From positions 152,931 to 216,930 of the forward strand of contig NZ_JABJVN010000007.1 of the NCBI RefSeq assembly GCF_013618475.1: DNA of 64,000 bases, written 5' to 3'. How positions within the stretch are numbered: the stretch's first letter is position 1; every line of letters begins with the position of its first letter. The DNA comes from Saccharibacillus deserti (lineage in GTDB: Bacteria > Bacillota > Bacilli > Paenibacillales > Paenibacillaceae). A model generated the notes under the pieces. The model saw only the letters and a program-made list of their open reading frames with translations. It was not told where the DNA came from and searched no databases. Positions 48,814 through 57,297 of the stretch are shown here, one piece after another. The translations under genes and the position numbers were made by a program.

Positions 48814-50856
48814 ATGGAGCTTTTTATCAGTATTCTGTTCATGCTCGCGATCATCGGGCTTTCGAACGTGATCAACCGCTTTCTGCCTTTTGTGCCGGTT
48901 CCGATCATCCAGATCGGTCTCGGTGTCGCGGCCGAACTGCTCCCGCCGCATATCCATGTGCCGCTGGAGCCCGAATTGTTTCTCGTCCTGTTCATCGCGC
49001 CGCTGCTGTTCAATGACGGGCGGATCATTCCGCGCCGCGAATTATGGAATCTAAGAGCCCCGATCCTGCTGCTGGCGCTCGGACTCGTCTTCGTTACCGT
49101 TCTCGTGTTCGGCTATTTGATTCATTGGGTTATCCCGACGATGCCTCTGGCCGCGGCTTTCGCCCTGGCGGCGATCTTGTCGCCGACGGACGCGGTGGCG
49201 GTCGGCTCGATTGCCGGGCGAATCAAACTGCCGAAAGATATTATGCGGCTGCTGGAAGGCGAAGCGCTGGTTAACGACGCTTCGGGCCTCGTGGCCTTCA
49301 AGTTTGCCGTTGCCGCCGCCGTGACGGGCGCGTTCTCCATCTATCAAGCTTCGCTGAGCTTTCTGCTGATCGCGATCGGCGGCCTGCTGGTCGGCGCCGT
49401 GCTGTCTTTTGTCATCATCCGGATTCGGGTATTTCTGCGCCGGCTCGGGATGGAAGACGAAACGCTGCATGTGCTGATCCAGCTCGTCACGCCGTTCGTG
49501 CTGTACCTGGTCGCCGAGCATTTCGGACTGTCCGGTATCCTGGCGGCCGTCTCGGGCGGCGTCGTGCATGCGATCGAACGCGATCGGGCCGAATCGGTTC
49601 GGGTCAAACTCCAGGTGGTCTCGAACAGCACCTGGTCGGTATTCCTCTATGTGCTGAACGGCCTGGTGTTCGTTCTGCTCGGCCTGCAGCTGCCCGAAGT
49701 GCTGGGCACGGTCTTCGCGGATCCGGCGATCAGCAGCTTCGGCGCCCTGTGGCATGTCACGTGGATATCCGTCGGGCTGATCGTGCTTCGTTTCCTGTGG
49801 ATCTATGCCTACTGGTTCTTCACAAGCCGGGGAGGGGGACTTGGCCGCACCGGAAAATCGCTGTTCCAGGCTGCGCTGCAGACGGCGCTGTCCGGTGTTC
49901 GCGGAGCGGTCACGCTTGCGGGTGCGTTCTCGATTCCGCTCGTTCTCAACGGAGGGGTGTCGTTCCCCGAACGAAATCTCATCTTGTTCCTGGCGGCAGG
50001 AGTCATCTTGTTCACCCTGCTGGCGGCGAGTATCCTGCTGCCGCTGCTGTCGGGCAAGGAAGCCGCCGAGACGCCGCAGGCCGAGCAGCCGCTGAAGCGC
50101 CGCATCTTGAGCGCGATTGCGCAGCGGATCGGCCAGGAAGAGCTGGCCGAAGGCCGTTCGGGCGTCAATGCGGCCGAAATTCACGATTTCACGAAATACC
50201 TGCAGCGGATGGAGGAGGCGACGAGTGCCTACGCTTCCGATCCCGAAGCACCGCGCCGCGAAGCCGACCTGATGTACGCCGGTATTCGCGCGCAGCGCCG
50301 GGAACTGAGCAAGATGGTGCAGGACGGCGATCTCGGCCAGGAAGAAGCGACTCCGGTGTTCGAACATCTGGCCCGGATCGAAGAGAGCATTCCGGGCCGT
50401 CTGGAAGCCCGGGTTACCGCGCCGGCGGCCGATATCGGCCGCTTTGCCGCCGCTTTGTTCGCCCGCGGCCGCCGCGGGGAACTTACCGACAAGCATGCGT
50501 TCTGTTCGCTGCAGACGGCCAAGACGCGTATGGCGCAGGCCGCGATCGAAGCGATCGACAAGCGTACCAACGATTCCAACCGGGCCGAAGCGAAGCGCCT
50601 GACCGACGGCTATAACCAGCTGATCGGCCGGCTGGCGAAGACGGATTTCGGCCTGCTGGGCGAAGAAACCGCGGAAGAACGCGAAGAACGAGAAGAACGG
50701 ATGCAGGAACGTCTCTCCGCCATTCAGGAGCAGCGCGACCATGTGCAGCGTCTGTTCGAGAAAGGCGAGATCTCGCGCGACCTGGCCGGCCGGCTGCGGC
50801 AGTTTATCCGCTACCTGGAGACGGACGTGCCGGAAGAAGAGAATTTCGGGCATTAA
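48814..50856 (+). CDS. Na+/H+ antiporter, CPA1 family
   Basis: The 680-residue protein has about twelve membrane helices (1-420) with the CPA1 ion-site sequences SPTDAVAVGSIAG and EGEALVNDASGLVAFKFA, then a long charged cytoplasmic tail (430-680) with helical heptads. This is the NhaP/YvgP (NhaK) type that exports Na+ or K+ for protons in pH and salt homeostasis. AAAAAGGAG precedes the ATG. It lies 79 bases after the MocR gene and ends at a strong terminator. Confidence 0.93.
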   Translation: MELFISILFMLAIIGLSNVINRFLPFVPVPIIQIGLGVAAELLPPHIHVPLEPELFLVLFIAPLLFNDGRIIPRRELWNLRAPILLLALGLVFVTVLVFGYLIHWVIPTMPLAAAFALAAILSPTDAVAVGSIAGRIKLPKDIMRLLEGEALVNDASGLVAFKFAVAAAVTGAFSIYQASLSFLLIAIGGLLVGAVLSFVIIRIRVFLRRLGMEDETLHVLIQLVTPFVLYLVAEHFGLSGILAAVSGGVVHAIERDRAESVRVKLQVVSNSTWSVFLYVLNGLVFVLLGLQLPEVLGTVFADPAISSFGALWHVTWISVGLIVLRFLWIYAYWFFTSRGGGLGRTGKSLFQAALQTALSGVRGAVTLAGAFSIPLVLNGGVSFPERNLILFLAAGVILFTLLAASILLPLLSGKEAAETPQAEQPLKRRILSAIAQRIGQEELAEGRSGVNAAEIHDFTKYLQRMEEATSAYASDPEAPRREADLMYAGIRAQRRELSKMVQDGDLGQEEATPVFEHLARIEESIPGRLEARVTAPAADIGRFAAALFARGRRGELTDKHAFCSLQTAKTRMAQAAIEAIDKRTNDSNRAEAKRLTDGYNQLIGRLAKTDFGLLGEETAEEREEREERMQERLSAIQEQRDHVQRLFEKGEISRDLAGRLRQFIRYLETDVPEEENFGH

Positions 50857-50882
50857 TTGCGATCGATCGAATCCCCAATGCC

Positions 50883-50919
50883 AAAAAGCGGGCCGTCCAC
50901 CAGGGACGGCCCGCTTTTT
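50883..50919. terminator. bidirectional terminator
   Basis: AAAAAGCGGGCCGTCC (50883-50898) pairs with GGACGGCCCGCTTTTT (50904-50919) around a short ACCAG loop. It ends both the antiporter gene and the cyd operon. Confidence 0.92.
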
Positions 50920-50968
50920 TTATCGGTCATTCGGATCGGTCCGGCGTTTCCCGGAGCCGGCCGGTCCG

Positions 50969-52717
50969 TTAGACGGCCCGGGTTCCGCTGCCGGATTGTC
51001 CGATCATCTGCCGCTCGATCTGCTTCATTTCGTAGAAATAGCCGCGGCTCTGCATTAGTCCGTCGTATGTGCCCTGCTCCACGATTCTGCCGCGGTCCAC
51101 GACGACGATCCGGTCCATCCGCTCCAGGCCGGCGAGGCGATGGCAGACCATCACCAGCGTATCGTCTTTCGCTTTGTCCAGCAGCGCTTCGAGCACGCGG
51201 CGTTCGGTCACGTAATCCAGCGAGGAGGTCGGCTCGTCGAGCAGCCACAGCCTGCCGCTTTTGAGCAGCGCGCGGGCAATCGCCAGGCGCTGCTTTTCGC
51301 CGTCGGACAGATTCTCGCCTTTTTCCAGTACGGGATCCTCCAGCCGCTTATTCGGCAGATCGACCTGCGCCAGTACGCCCAGCAGTTCGCGCTCGCTCCG
51401 CGTATCGTCTTCGAGCAGCAGATTTTCGCGAATCGTTCCCCGGAAAAAGTGGCTCTGCTGGAGCACGACGTTCGTGCTCTTCCACAGGTCTTCTTCGCTT
51501 AGTTCGCCGATCGGACGGCCGTTCACAAGGACCCGGCCTTCCGTCGGCGCATGCAGTTTGAGCAGCAGCTCCAGAATGCTCGTCTTGCCCGAGCCGCTCG
51601 GCCCGACGATCGCGGTCTTGGAAGCCGCTTCGAAGCGAAGCGAGACGCCGCTTAGCACCGGCCGCCAATCTTCCGCGTACCGGAAGACGACCTGGTCCAG
51701 TTCGGCGGAGATCGCCGCGTTCTCTTCCAGTTTCCCCGGCGGATCCGTGTCCGGTCCGCTTATGGCTTCGGCGGCGAACGTTTCGTTCAGACGCTTGGCG
51801 GCAAATTCGCTGTCCCGCTTATAAGCGGGCAGGGTCGCCATCGCCGCCGATTCGTCGAATACGGTCATCGAAGCCATGATCAGCATGGCGAGGAACACGC
51901 CGGCCATAGAGCCGTTCGCAATCAGGCAAGCGCCGAGCACAAGCACGCCCCAGGAAACGAAAAAGGTCATGAAACTGTGCAGCGATTGTCCGCGCAGCAG
52001 ACGCAGCGCGTCCGCCTGCTGGGCCTGAGTCAATTCCGCGGATGCGGCAGCGAGATGTTCTTCGCGGGATTTCAGCCGCCCGTAGACTTTGAGGTCGATG
52101 AAGCCGTACAGCATTTCGGTCGCTTCGGCGGACAGGTCCGCGCGGCTTCGGCGGACCTGTCCATTCGTTCGGCGCTGCCCGACCGTCACCGCGGCAGGAA
52201 TGGCGAAAGCCGTCACCAGCATTCCGACAACCAGCAGCAGCGCAATCCACAGCGAGAAGAACGAAGCGAAGATCACGGTGGCCAGAAAGACCGACGCGAC
52301 AATGATCGGCGGGTAGGCGACGCGCAGGAAGTAGAACTGAAGACTTTCCACGTCTCCCACAATCCGTGCGAGCAGGTCGCCGCTGCGCTTGCGGTTCAGG
52401 ATACCGGGGGTGAGCGGAATCAGTCTGCCGAAGAAATCGGTCCGCAGCCGGCTGAGCAGGGAGAACGTGGCCCGATGCGAAAACAGCCGTTCCCCGTAGC
52501 GGCTCGCCGCGCGGGCCAGACCGAGAATTTTGACCAGCGAAGTCAGCAGAATCAGGGTGTACAGCGGCGGTACGAAGACCGTTTTCGCGATCAGGTAGCC
52601 GCTGGTCGAGAACAGGACAACCCCTGCGATTCCGGCGAAAAACCCGCCCAGAATCGAAAGCAGAATGTCTTTGCGTTCTTTGAGCATCGCTTTGGCAAAA
52701 ATGGAAAGTTCGTTCAC
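50969..52717 (-). CDS. cydC: thiol reductant ABC exporter subunit CydC
   Basis: The start is GTG at 52717, seven bases after GAAGGGG, overlapping the cydD stop by four bases (GTGA). The 582-residue product is an ABC exporter half-transporter: six membrane helices (to about 310) and an ATPase domain with Walker A GPSGSGKT, signature LSDGEKQR and Walker B LWLLDEPTSSLD. With CydD it exports cysteine or glutathione-type thiols needed to assemble cytochrome bd. It is the last gene of cydABCD. Confidence 0.93.
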   Translation of the reverse strand: MNELSIFAKAMLKERKDILLSILGGFFAGIAGVVLFSTSGYLIAKTVFVPPLYTLILLTSLVKILGLARAASRYGERLFSHRATFSLLSRLRTDFFGRLIPLTPGILNRKRSGDLLARIVGDVESLQFYFLRVAYPPIIVASVFLATVIFASFFSLWIALLLVVGMLVTAFAIPAAVTVGQRRTNGQVRRSRADLSAEATEMLYGFIDLKVYGRLKSREEHLAAASAELTQAQQADALRLLRGQSLHSFMTFFVSWGVLVLGACLIANGSMAGVFLAMLIMASMTVFDESAAMATLPAYKRDSEFAAKRLNETFAAEAISGPDTDPPGKLEENAAISAELDQVVFRYAEDWRPVLSGVSLRFEAASKTAIVGPSGSGKTSILELLLKLHAPTEGRVLVNGRPIGELSEEDLWKSTNVVLQQSHFFRGTIRENLLLEDDTRSERELLGVLAQVDLPNKRLEDPVLEKGENLSDGEKQRLAIARALLKSGRLWLLDEPTSSLDYVTERRVLEALLDKAKDDTLVMVCHRLAGLERMDRIVVVDRGRIVEQGTYDGLMQSRGYFYEMKQIERQMIGQSGSGTRAV

Positions 52718-54504
52718 GCCGTCACCCCTTCGCGCTGAATATCGACCATTTCGGCGTACTGCGGCAGCGTGTTCAGCAGTTCGTCGTGGCTGCCGCTGCC
52801 GATCAAGACACCCTGCTGCATAAACAAGATGCGGTCCGCATGCCGGATCGTATGCAGACGGTGGGCGATCGTCAGCACGGTTGCCCCGCGCGACAATTCC
52901 GCGATCGCCCGCATCAGAATCTGTTCCGTATGCAGATCGAGACTGACGGTCGGTTCGTCGAACAGCAGCACGGCCGGGCGCTTCAGAAAAGCCCGGGCCA
53001 GCGCCAGACGCTGCATCTCGCCTCCGGACAGTCCGCGGCCGCCGTCTCCGATCAATGTGTCGTAACCGTGCTCGAGCTCGGCTGCAAGCTCCGACAGCCC
53101 TGCCGCTTCGGCGGCACGGACAATCTCTTCGCGCGACACATCGCGGCCTGCGCCGATCGCTATATTTTCGGCAAAAGTGCCGGTGAACATATACGGATGC
53201 TGCGTAATATAGCTGACATGCCGGAACCAGGAATCTTCTTGGGCTGGAGTCAGCCTGCGCCCGCCGACCCGGACTTCGCCGAACGAAGGAGGAAGAAGTC
53301 CCGCGATCAGATGCAGCAGGGTCGTCTTGCCGGAGCCGCTGCGGCCGACGATCGCGATCTGCTGGCCCGGCTCGATCCGCAGCGAGCCGGCCTGCAGCCG
53401 GAACGTATCCGGACCGTAATCGAAGTCCAGGTCGCACAGCTCAATCGAAGGCGCCGCAGCCTGCGGCAGGGCAGGGAAGATTTCGTCCGCAGCTTCGTTG
53501 TCCGCGAATTCCCGGCCGGCTGCGGATTCCGCCAGCGCCGTTTCGATATTGCGGATAGCCCCGAGGCTGGTACGTCCGCCGTGGAAGGCCGTGCCCATAT
53601 TTTTGAGCATATTATAAAATTCGGGCACCAGCAGCAGGATCAGAAAAGCGGCGTGGAACTGCATGCTGCGGAACACGACGAGCTGCAGGGCCAGTTCGAG
53701 CGCCACGATCCCGATGCCCAGCATCACGATCGTCTCCAGCGCAAACGTATTGGTGAACGCTACCCGCAGAATGTCCATGGTCGCATCGCGGTAGGACAGG
53801 CTGCTTCGCTCGATCTCCCGCTCCTGCCGCTTGGCCCGCCCGAACAGCTTGAGCGTGACCAGGCCTTGAAGCGAATCGAGAAACGTGCCGGAAAATCGGA
53901 CGAGCTGTTCGAACTTCTCTTCCGATTTCTGTTGGGTCCGGATGCCGACAAGCGCCATAAACAGCGGGATAAAAGGAGCCGTGAACAGCAGGATCAGTCC
54001 CGACGGCACATGCAGCACGAAGACGGCGGCCAGAATCAGCAGCGGCACGATCGAAGCTTCGATCATTTTGGGCGTATATTGGCTGAAATAAGCGTCGGCT
54101 TCGTCCACCGTATCGAGGGCGAGGCTGACTTTGCCGCCCGTCTGTCCCTGCCGGGACGCAATCAGCGGATTGGACGCAAGCGCCCGCAGCAGCTTCGCCC
54201 GCAGTGTCTGCTTGGCGTCCGCCGCAATGCGCAGGCCGATCCTTCCGTTGGCATAAGCGAGCAGCGTACGGACAGCCATGACGCCCAGCAGCATGGCGAA
54301 GATGGCGATCATCGAAGCCGGAACCGCTTTTTCCACGAATACGCGCTGCACCGCCCCGGCCATCAGAACGGCCTGGCCGATCGTCGCGGCCCCGAGTCCG
54401 AGCGTCAGCAGCCGGATAAGGCCCGTTCTTTTTTTCTGCGCGGCCATCAGTTCGGCCAACAGGCCGCTTTTTCGGTTTGCGCGTCCGGATTTATTTGTGT
54501 TCAT
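52714..54504 (-). CDS. cydD: thiol reductant ABC exporter subunit CydD
   Basis: The ATG at 54504 follows GAGGAGG and gives 596 residues; the codons further upstream are shadow sequence inside cydB. It has six membrane helices (about 30-330) and an ATPase domain with Walker A GRSGSGKT, signature LSGGEMQR and Walker B VLLFDEPTVSLD. It partners CydC in the inner membrane. It follows cydB by 14 bases. Confidence 0.93.
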   Translation of the reverse strand: MNTNKSGRANRKSGLLAELMAAQKKRTGLIRLLTLGLGAATIGQAVLMAGAVQRVFVEKAVPASMIAIFAMLLGVMAVRTLLAYANGRIGLRIAADAKQTLRAKLLRALASNPLIASRQGQTGGKVSLALDTVDEADAYFSQYTPKMIEASIVPLLILAAVFVLHVPSGLILLFTAPFIPLFMALVGIRTQQKSEEKFEQLVRFSGTFLDSLQGLVTLKLFGRAKRQEREIERSSLSYRDATMDILRVAFTNTFALETIVMLGIGIVALELALQLVVFRSMQFHAAFLILLLVPEFYNMLKNMGTAFHGGRTSLGAIRNIETALAESAAGREFADNEAADEIFPALPQAAAPSIELCDLDFDYGPDTFRLQAGSLRIEPGQQIAIVGRSGSGKTTLLHLIAGLLPPSFGEVRVGGRRLTPAQEDSWFRHVSYITQHPYMFTGTFAENIAIGAGRDVSREEIVRAAEAAGLSELAAELEHGYDTLIGDGGRGLSGGEMQRLALARAFLKRPAVLLFDEPTVSLDLHTEQILMRAIAELSRGATVLTIAHRLHTIRHADRILFMQQGVLIGSGSHDELLNTLPQYAEMVDIQREGVTA

Positions 54505-54518
54505 GGCCGTCCGCCTCC

Positions 54519-55532
54519 TCACTTTTTGCCTTTGACATAGTCCGCGTCGAACAGGAACAGCCGGAAGACCAGCGCCAGCGACGGAATCAGCAGCAGCAGG
54601 CCGGCAATAAAGACGACCACGAGCGCGATGCCCATCGCTTCCTGCGTAGCCCCGCCCTGAACGGTGATGTACGGGTCGAGAATGTACGGGTAGTGACCGA
54701 TGCCGTAGGCGAAGAAAGCGCTCAGGAACTGCAGCATCAGGCCGATGAACGCCAAGCCGTAGCGGCGGCCTTTGAACAGCAGCCACAGCACGATCAGGAA
54801 AAAGAACACGGACAGTCCGAGCAGCCACCACAGATCCATCATGTTCTGGAAATGGCGGTTGTTATGCTGGCTCAGGTACAGCACGGACGTGAACGCGGCG
54901 ATGATCGTCGGCGTGCTCCAGAACAGCGCGTAACCGCGCATCAGTTCCAGCGCCGGCTTGTCGTCCGCCCGGGAAGCGTAGAAAGCCAGGAACGACGCGC
55001 TGATAAACAAAACGGAGGTCAGAGCAAGACCGACGATGCTCCACGCCAGAGGGCTGGTGAACAGCGCCAGATAGTCCAGCGTCACAACCCTGTTGGTTTC
55101 GCTAATAAATCCGCCTTCGGACAGCACCAGCGCCACGGACAGCGAAGCCGGAATGAGCAGGCCGGTCGCGCCGTACAGAAACAGAAATACGATATTTTTC
55201 TTCGAGCCGTAGTTCTCGAACGCATAGAACGAGCCGCGGATCGCGAGCAGGATAATGGCGATACTGCCGGGAACGAGCAGCGCCGATCCGTAATAATGCG
55301 CCGCGTCCGGGAAGAACCCGATCAGACCGACGAAGAAGAAGACGAAGAACACGTTCGTGATTTCCCAGACCGGAGACAAGTAGCGGGAGATCAGCCGGTT
55401 GATCAGATGATCGTTGCCCGTCAGACGCGCATAGAAAGCGAAGAAGCCCGCGCCGAAGTCGATCGAGGCGACGATCAGATAGCCGTACAGAAAGATCCAC
55501 AAGACGGAAATGCCGAGAATTTCGTAACTCAT
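54519..55532 (-). CDS. cydB: cytochrome bd oxidase subunit II
   Basis: The 337-residue subunit has about eight or nine membrane helices with the family start ILGISVLWIFLYGYLIVASIDFGAG and SPVWEITNVFFVFFFVG. It has no heme of its own and supports the heme-bearing subunit CydA in quinol oxidation at low oxygen. Its start overlaps the cydA stop by four bases (ATGA). Confidence 0.95.
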   Translation of the reverse strand: MSYEILGISVLWIFLYGYLIVASIDFGAGFFAFYARLTGNDHLINRLISRYLSPVWEITNVFFVFFFVGLIGFFPDAAHYYGSALLVPGSIAIILLAIRGSFYAFENYGSKKNIVFLFLYGATGLLIPASLSVALVLSEGGFISETNRVVTLDYLALFTSPLAWSIVGLALTSVLFISASFLAFYASRADDKPALELMRGYALFWSTPTIIAAFTSVLYLSQHNNRHFQNMMDLWWLLGLSVFFFLIVLWLLFKGRRYGLAFIGLMLQFLSAFFAYGIGHYPYILDPYITVQGGATQEAMGIALVVVFIAGLLLLIPSLALVFRLFLFDADYVKGKK

Positions 55533-56911
55533 GATACCGGGTCACCTTCTTCCTGGGCTTGTTCGCTGCGCAGCGAGTCCGGCTTGGCTTTGGCGGCTTT
55601 TTCAAGTTCCGCTTCGGCCGGATTGTCCCGGAACAGCCGGCGCAGAACGAATACGCACATCGTGCCGAGCAGGATGTAGAGCAGCAGGAACGCGAAGAAC
55701 AGGATCATGATGCTCGGCGAAGTCGTGGCGGCTTCTTCGACCCGCATATAGCCGCGAATCATCCACGGCTGCCGTCCGACTTCCGCATAGAACCAGCCCA
55801 GCTCGACGCCGAGAAAAGCAAGCGGCACGCCGAATACGATCGCGCGCAGCATCCAGCGGTTGAGTTCATTGCGCTTTTTCCAGAGCAGAAGCAGGAAGAA
55901 CAGCGCCGACAGCGCCAGCAGCGCGAAGCCGACTCCGACCATGGCATCGAACAGATAATGCACCAGCAGCGGAGGCTGTTCGTCGACCGGGAACTCGTCG
56001 AGGCCGGTCACTTCCGCGTTGAAGTCGCTGAAAGCGAGGAAGCTGAGCGCTTTCGGAAGATGCAGGGCGCCCATAATCTCGCGTTCCGCATTCAGCCAGC
56101 CGAGGAAGATCAGATCGGCGCCTTGCTCCGTCTTGAAATGCCATTCGGCCGCGGCGAGTTTCTCCGGCTGATGCTGGGCAAGGAACTTGGCCGACGTATC
56201 GCCCGCAATCGCGGTCAAAAAGCTGAACAGCAGCAGGACGCCCATCATTAGCTTGAGGCCTTTTTTGGCATAATCGGTCGCGCCTTTCTTGAGAATGGAG
56301 AAAGCCGCGATCCCGGCCAGCAGCGCGGCACCCGTCATATAGGCGGAAGCCAGCACGTGGAATACCTTGGACGGCGTCGCTTCGTTGAACATGGCCTGAA
56401 GCGGATGCACCGCCATGAATTGGCCCGCTTCCAGCACGAAGCCGCCCGGCTGGTTCATGAAACCGTTGACCGACGTGATGAAGGACGCCGACATGGCGGC
56501 TCCCAGCACGATCGGTACGGTCAGCAGCCAATGCAGGTACGGATTGCGGAAACGGTCCCAGGTGTACAAATAAATCCCGAGGAAGATCGCTTCGAAAAAG
56601 AAGGCGAATACTTCCATGAACAGCGGCAGGGCGATGACATTGCCCGCCAGCTGCATAAAGTTCGGCCAGACCAGCGCCAACTGCAGCGCGATGGCAGTAC
56701 CGGTGACCACACCGACCGCCACGGAAATGACGAATCCCCTTGTCCAGCGTTTGGCCATCAGCGTATAATGATTGTCTTTTTTGCGGATCCCTACGAATTC
56801 GGCGATAGCAACCATCAGCGGAATCGCGACTCCGATCGTAGCGAATATAACGTGGAACGACAGCGTAAGCCCGGTAACGAGCCGGCTCCACAGTACGGTA
56901 TCGACGACCAT
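55529..56911 (-). CDS. cydA: cytochrome bd oxidase subunit I
   Basis: The 460-residue subunit carries the hemes b558, b595 and d that reduce oxygen to water with quinol electrons. Visible ligands or channel residues are H20 (SRLVTGLTLSFH), E100 and E107 (MEVFAFFFEAI). The short Q-loop matches the Bacillus (QlcA-short) type. GGAAAGGGGAT precedes the ATG. It heads cydABCD; a TATACT at 56973-56968 on the minus strand may be the -10, with no good -35. Confidence 0.96.
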   Translation of the reverse strand: MVVDTVLWSRLVTGLTLSFHVIFATIGVAIPLMVAIAEFVGIRKKDNHYTLMAKRWTRGFVISVAVGVVTGTAIALQLALVWPNFMQLAGNVIALPLFMEVFAFFFEAIFLGIYLYTWDRFRNPYLHWLLTVPIVLGAAMSASFITSVNGFMNQPGGFVLEAGQFMAVHPLQAMFNEATPSKVFHVLASAYMTGAALLAGIAAFSILKKGATDYAKKGLKLMMGVLLLFSFLTAIAGDTSAKFLAQHQPEKLAAAEWHFKTEQGADLIFLGWLNAEREIMGALHLPKALSFLAFSDFNAEVTGLDEFPVDEQPPLLVHYLFDAMVGVGFALLALSALFFLLLLWKKRNELNRWMLRAIVFGVPLAFLGVELGWFYAEVGRQPWMIRGYMRVEEAATTSPSIMILFFAFLLLYILLGTMCVFVLRRLFRDNPAEAELEKAAKAKPDSLRSEQAQEEGDPVS

Positions 56912-57043
56912 GCGGTAATCCCCTTTCCTGTTCTCTCTATTTCATTTTCTGCAAATGAATTGAGTTCAGTATATCGGGGGTTTTTGCCGGATTAGAGCGC
57001 GGAACAAGCAGTTTCAAAAAAGGGTCAAAGCTTTGCGTCGATT

Positions 57044-57061
57044 TTGTGAAAAAGAAAACAA
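57044..57061. promoter_or_regulatory. possible Rex operator upstream of cydA
   Basis: TTGTGAA-AAAG-AAAACAA matches the Rex site TTGTGAA-N4-TTCACAA perfectly in the left half and in 4 of 7 bases on the right. In B. subtilis cydABCD is repressed by the NADH sensor Rex. The site lies about 130 bases before the cydA start. The rest of the 56912-57297 gap shows only the promoter-like elements noted and the terminator at 57223. Confidence 0.4.
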
Positions 57062-57222
57062 ATGCCCGAACGAGCCATTGTTTCTCGGAGAGGGATGTGG
57101 TATTTGAAACTTTTTAGCATAGCAGGGTTGGTGGGGTGGAGGATGTGAGGTAGATCACGAAGTGGAGGGAGGAGAGAGGTAAATGCAGGCACGGCCCACT
57201 GCCCAAGCTTCCGACTGTACGC

Positions 57223-57249
57223 AAAAAGCCTGCCGAAGCGGCAGGCTTG
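57223..57249 (-). terminator. terminator of the S9 peptidase gene
   Basis: AAGCCTGCC (57226-57234) pairs with GGCAGGCTT (57240-57248), and the minus strand continues TTTTT. Confidence 0.87.
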
Positions 57250-57297
57250 CATACGGAATTGCGACTAGGCGGAGAAGATCCGGCAGGGAAACGAAAC

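Noticed and set aside
52718..53437. Upstream extension of the cydC frame inside cydD
   Set aside because: It is Arg-rich shadow sequence. The GTG at 52717 has a good binding site and overlaps the cydD stop by four bases.
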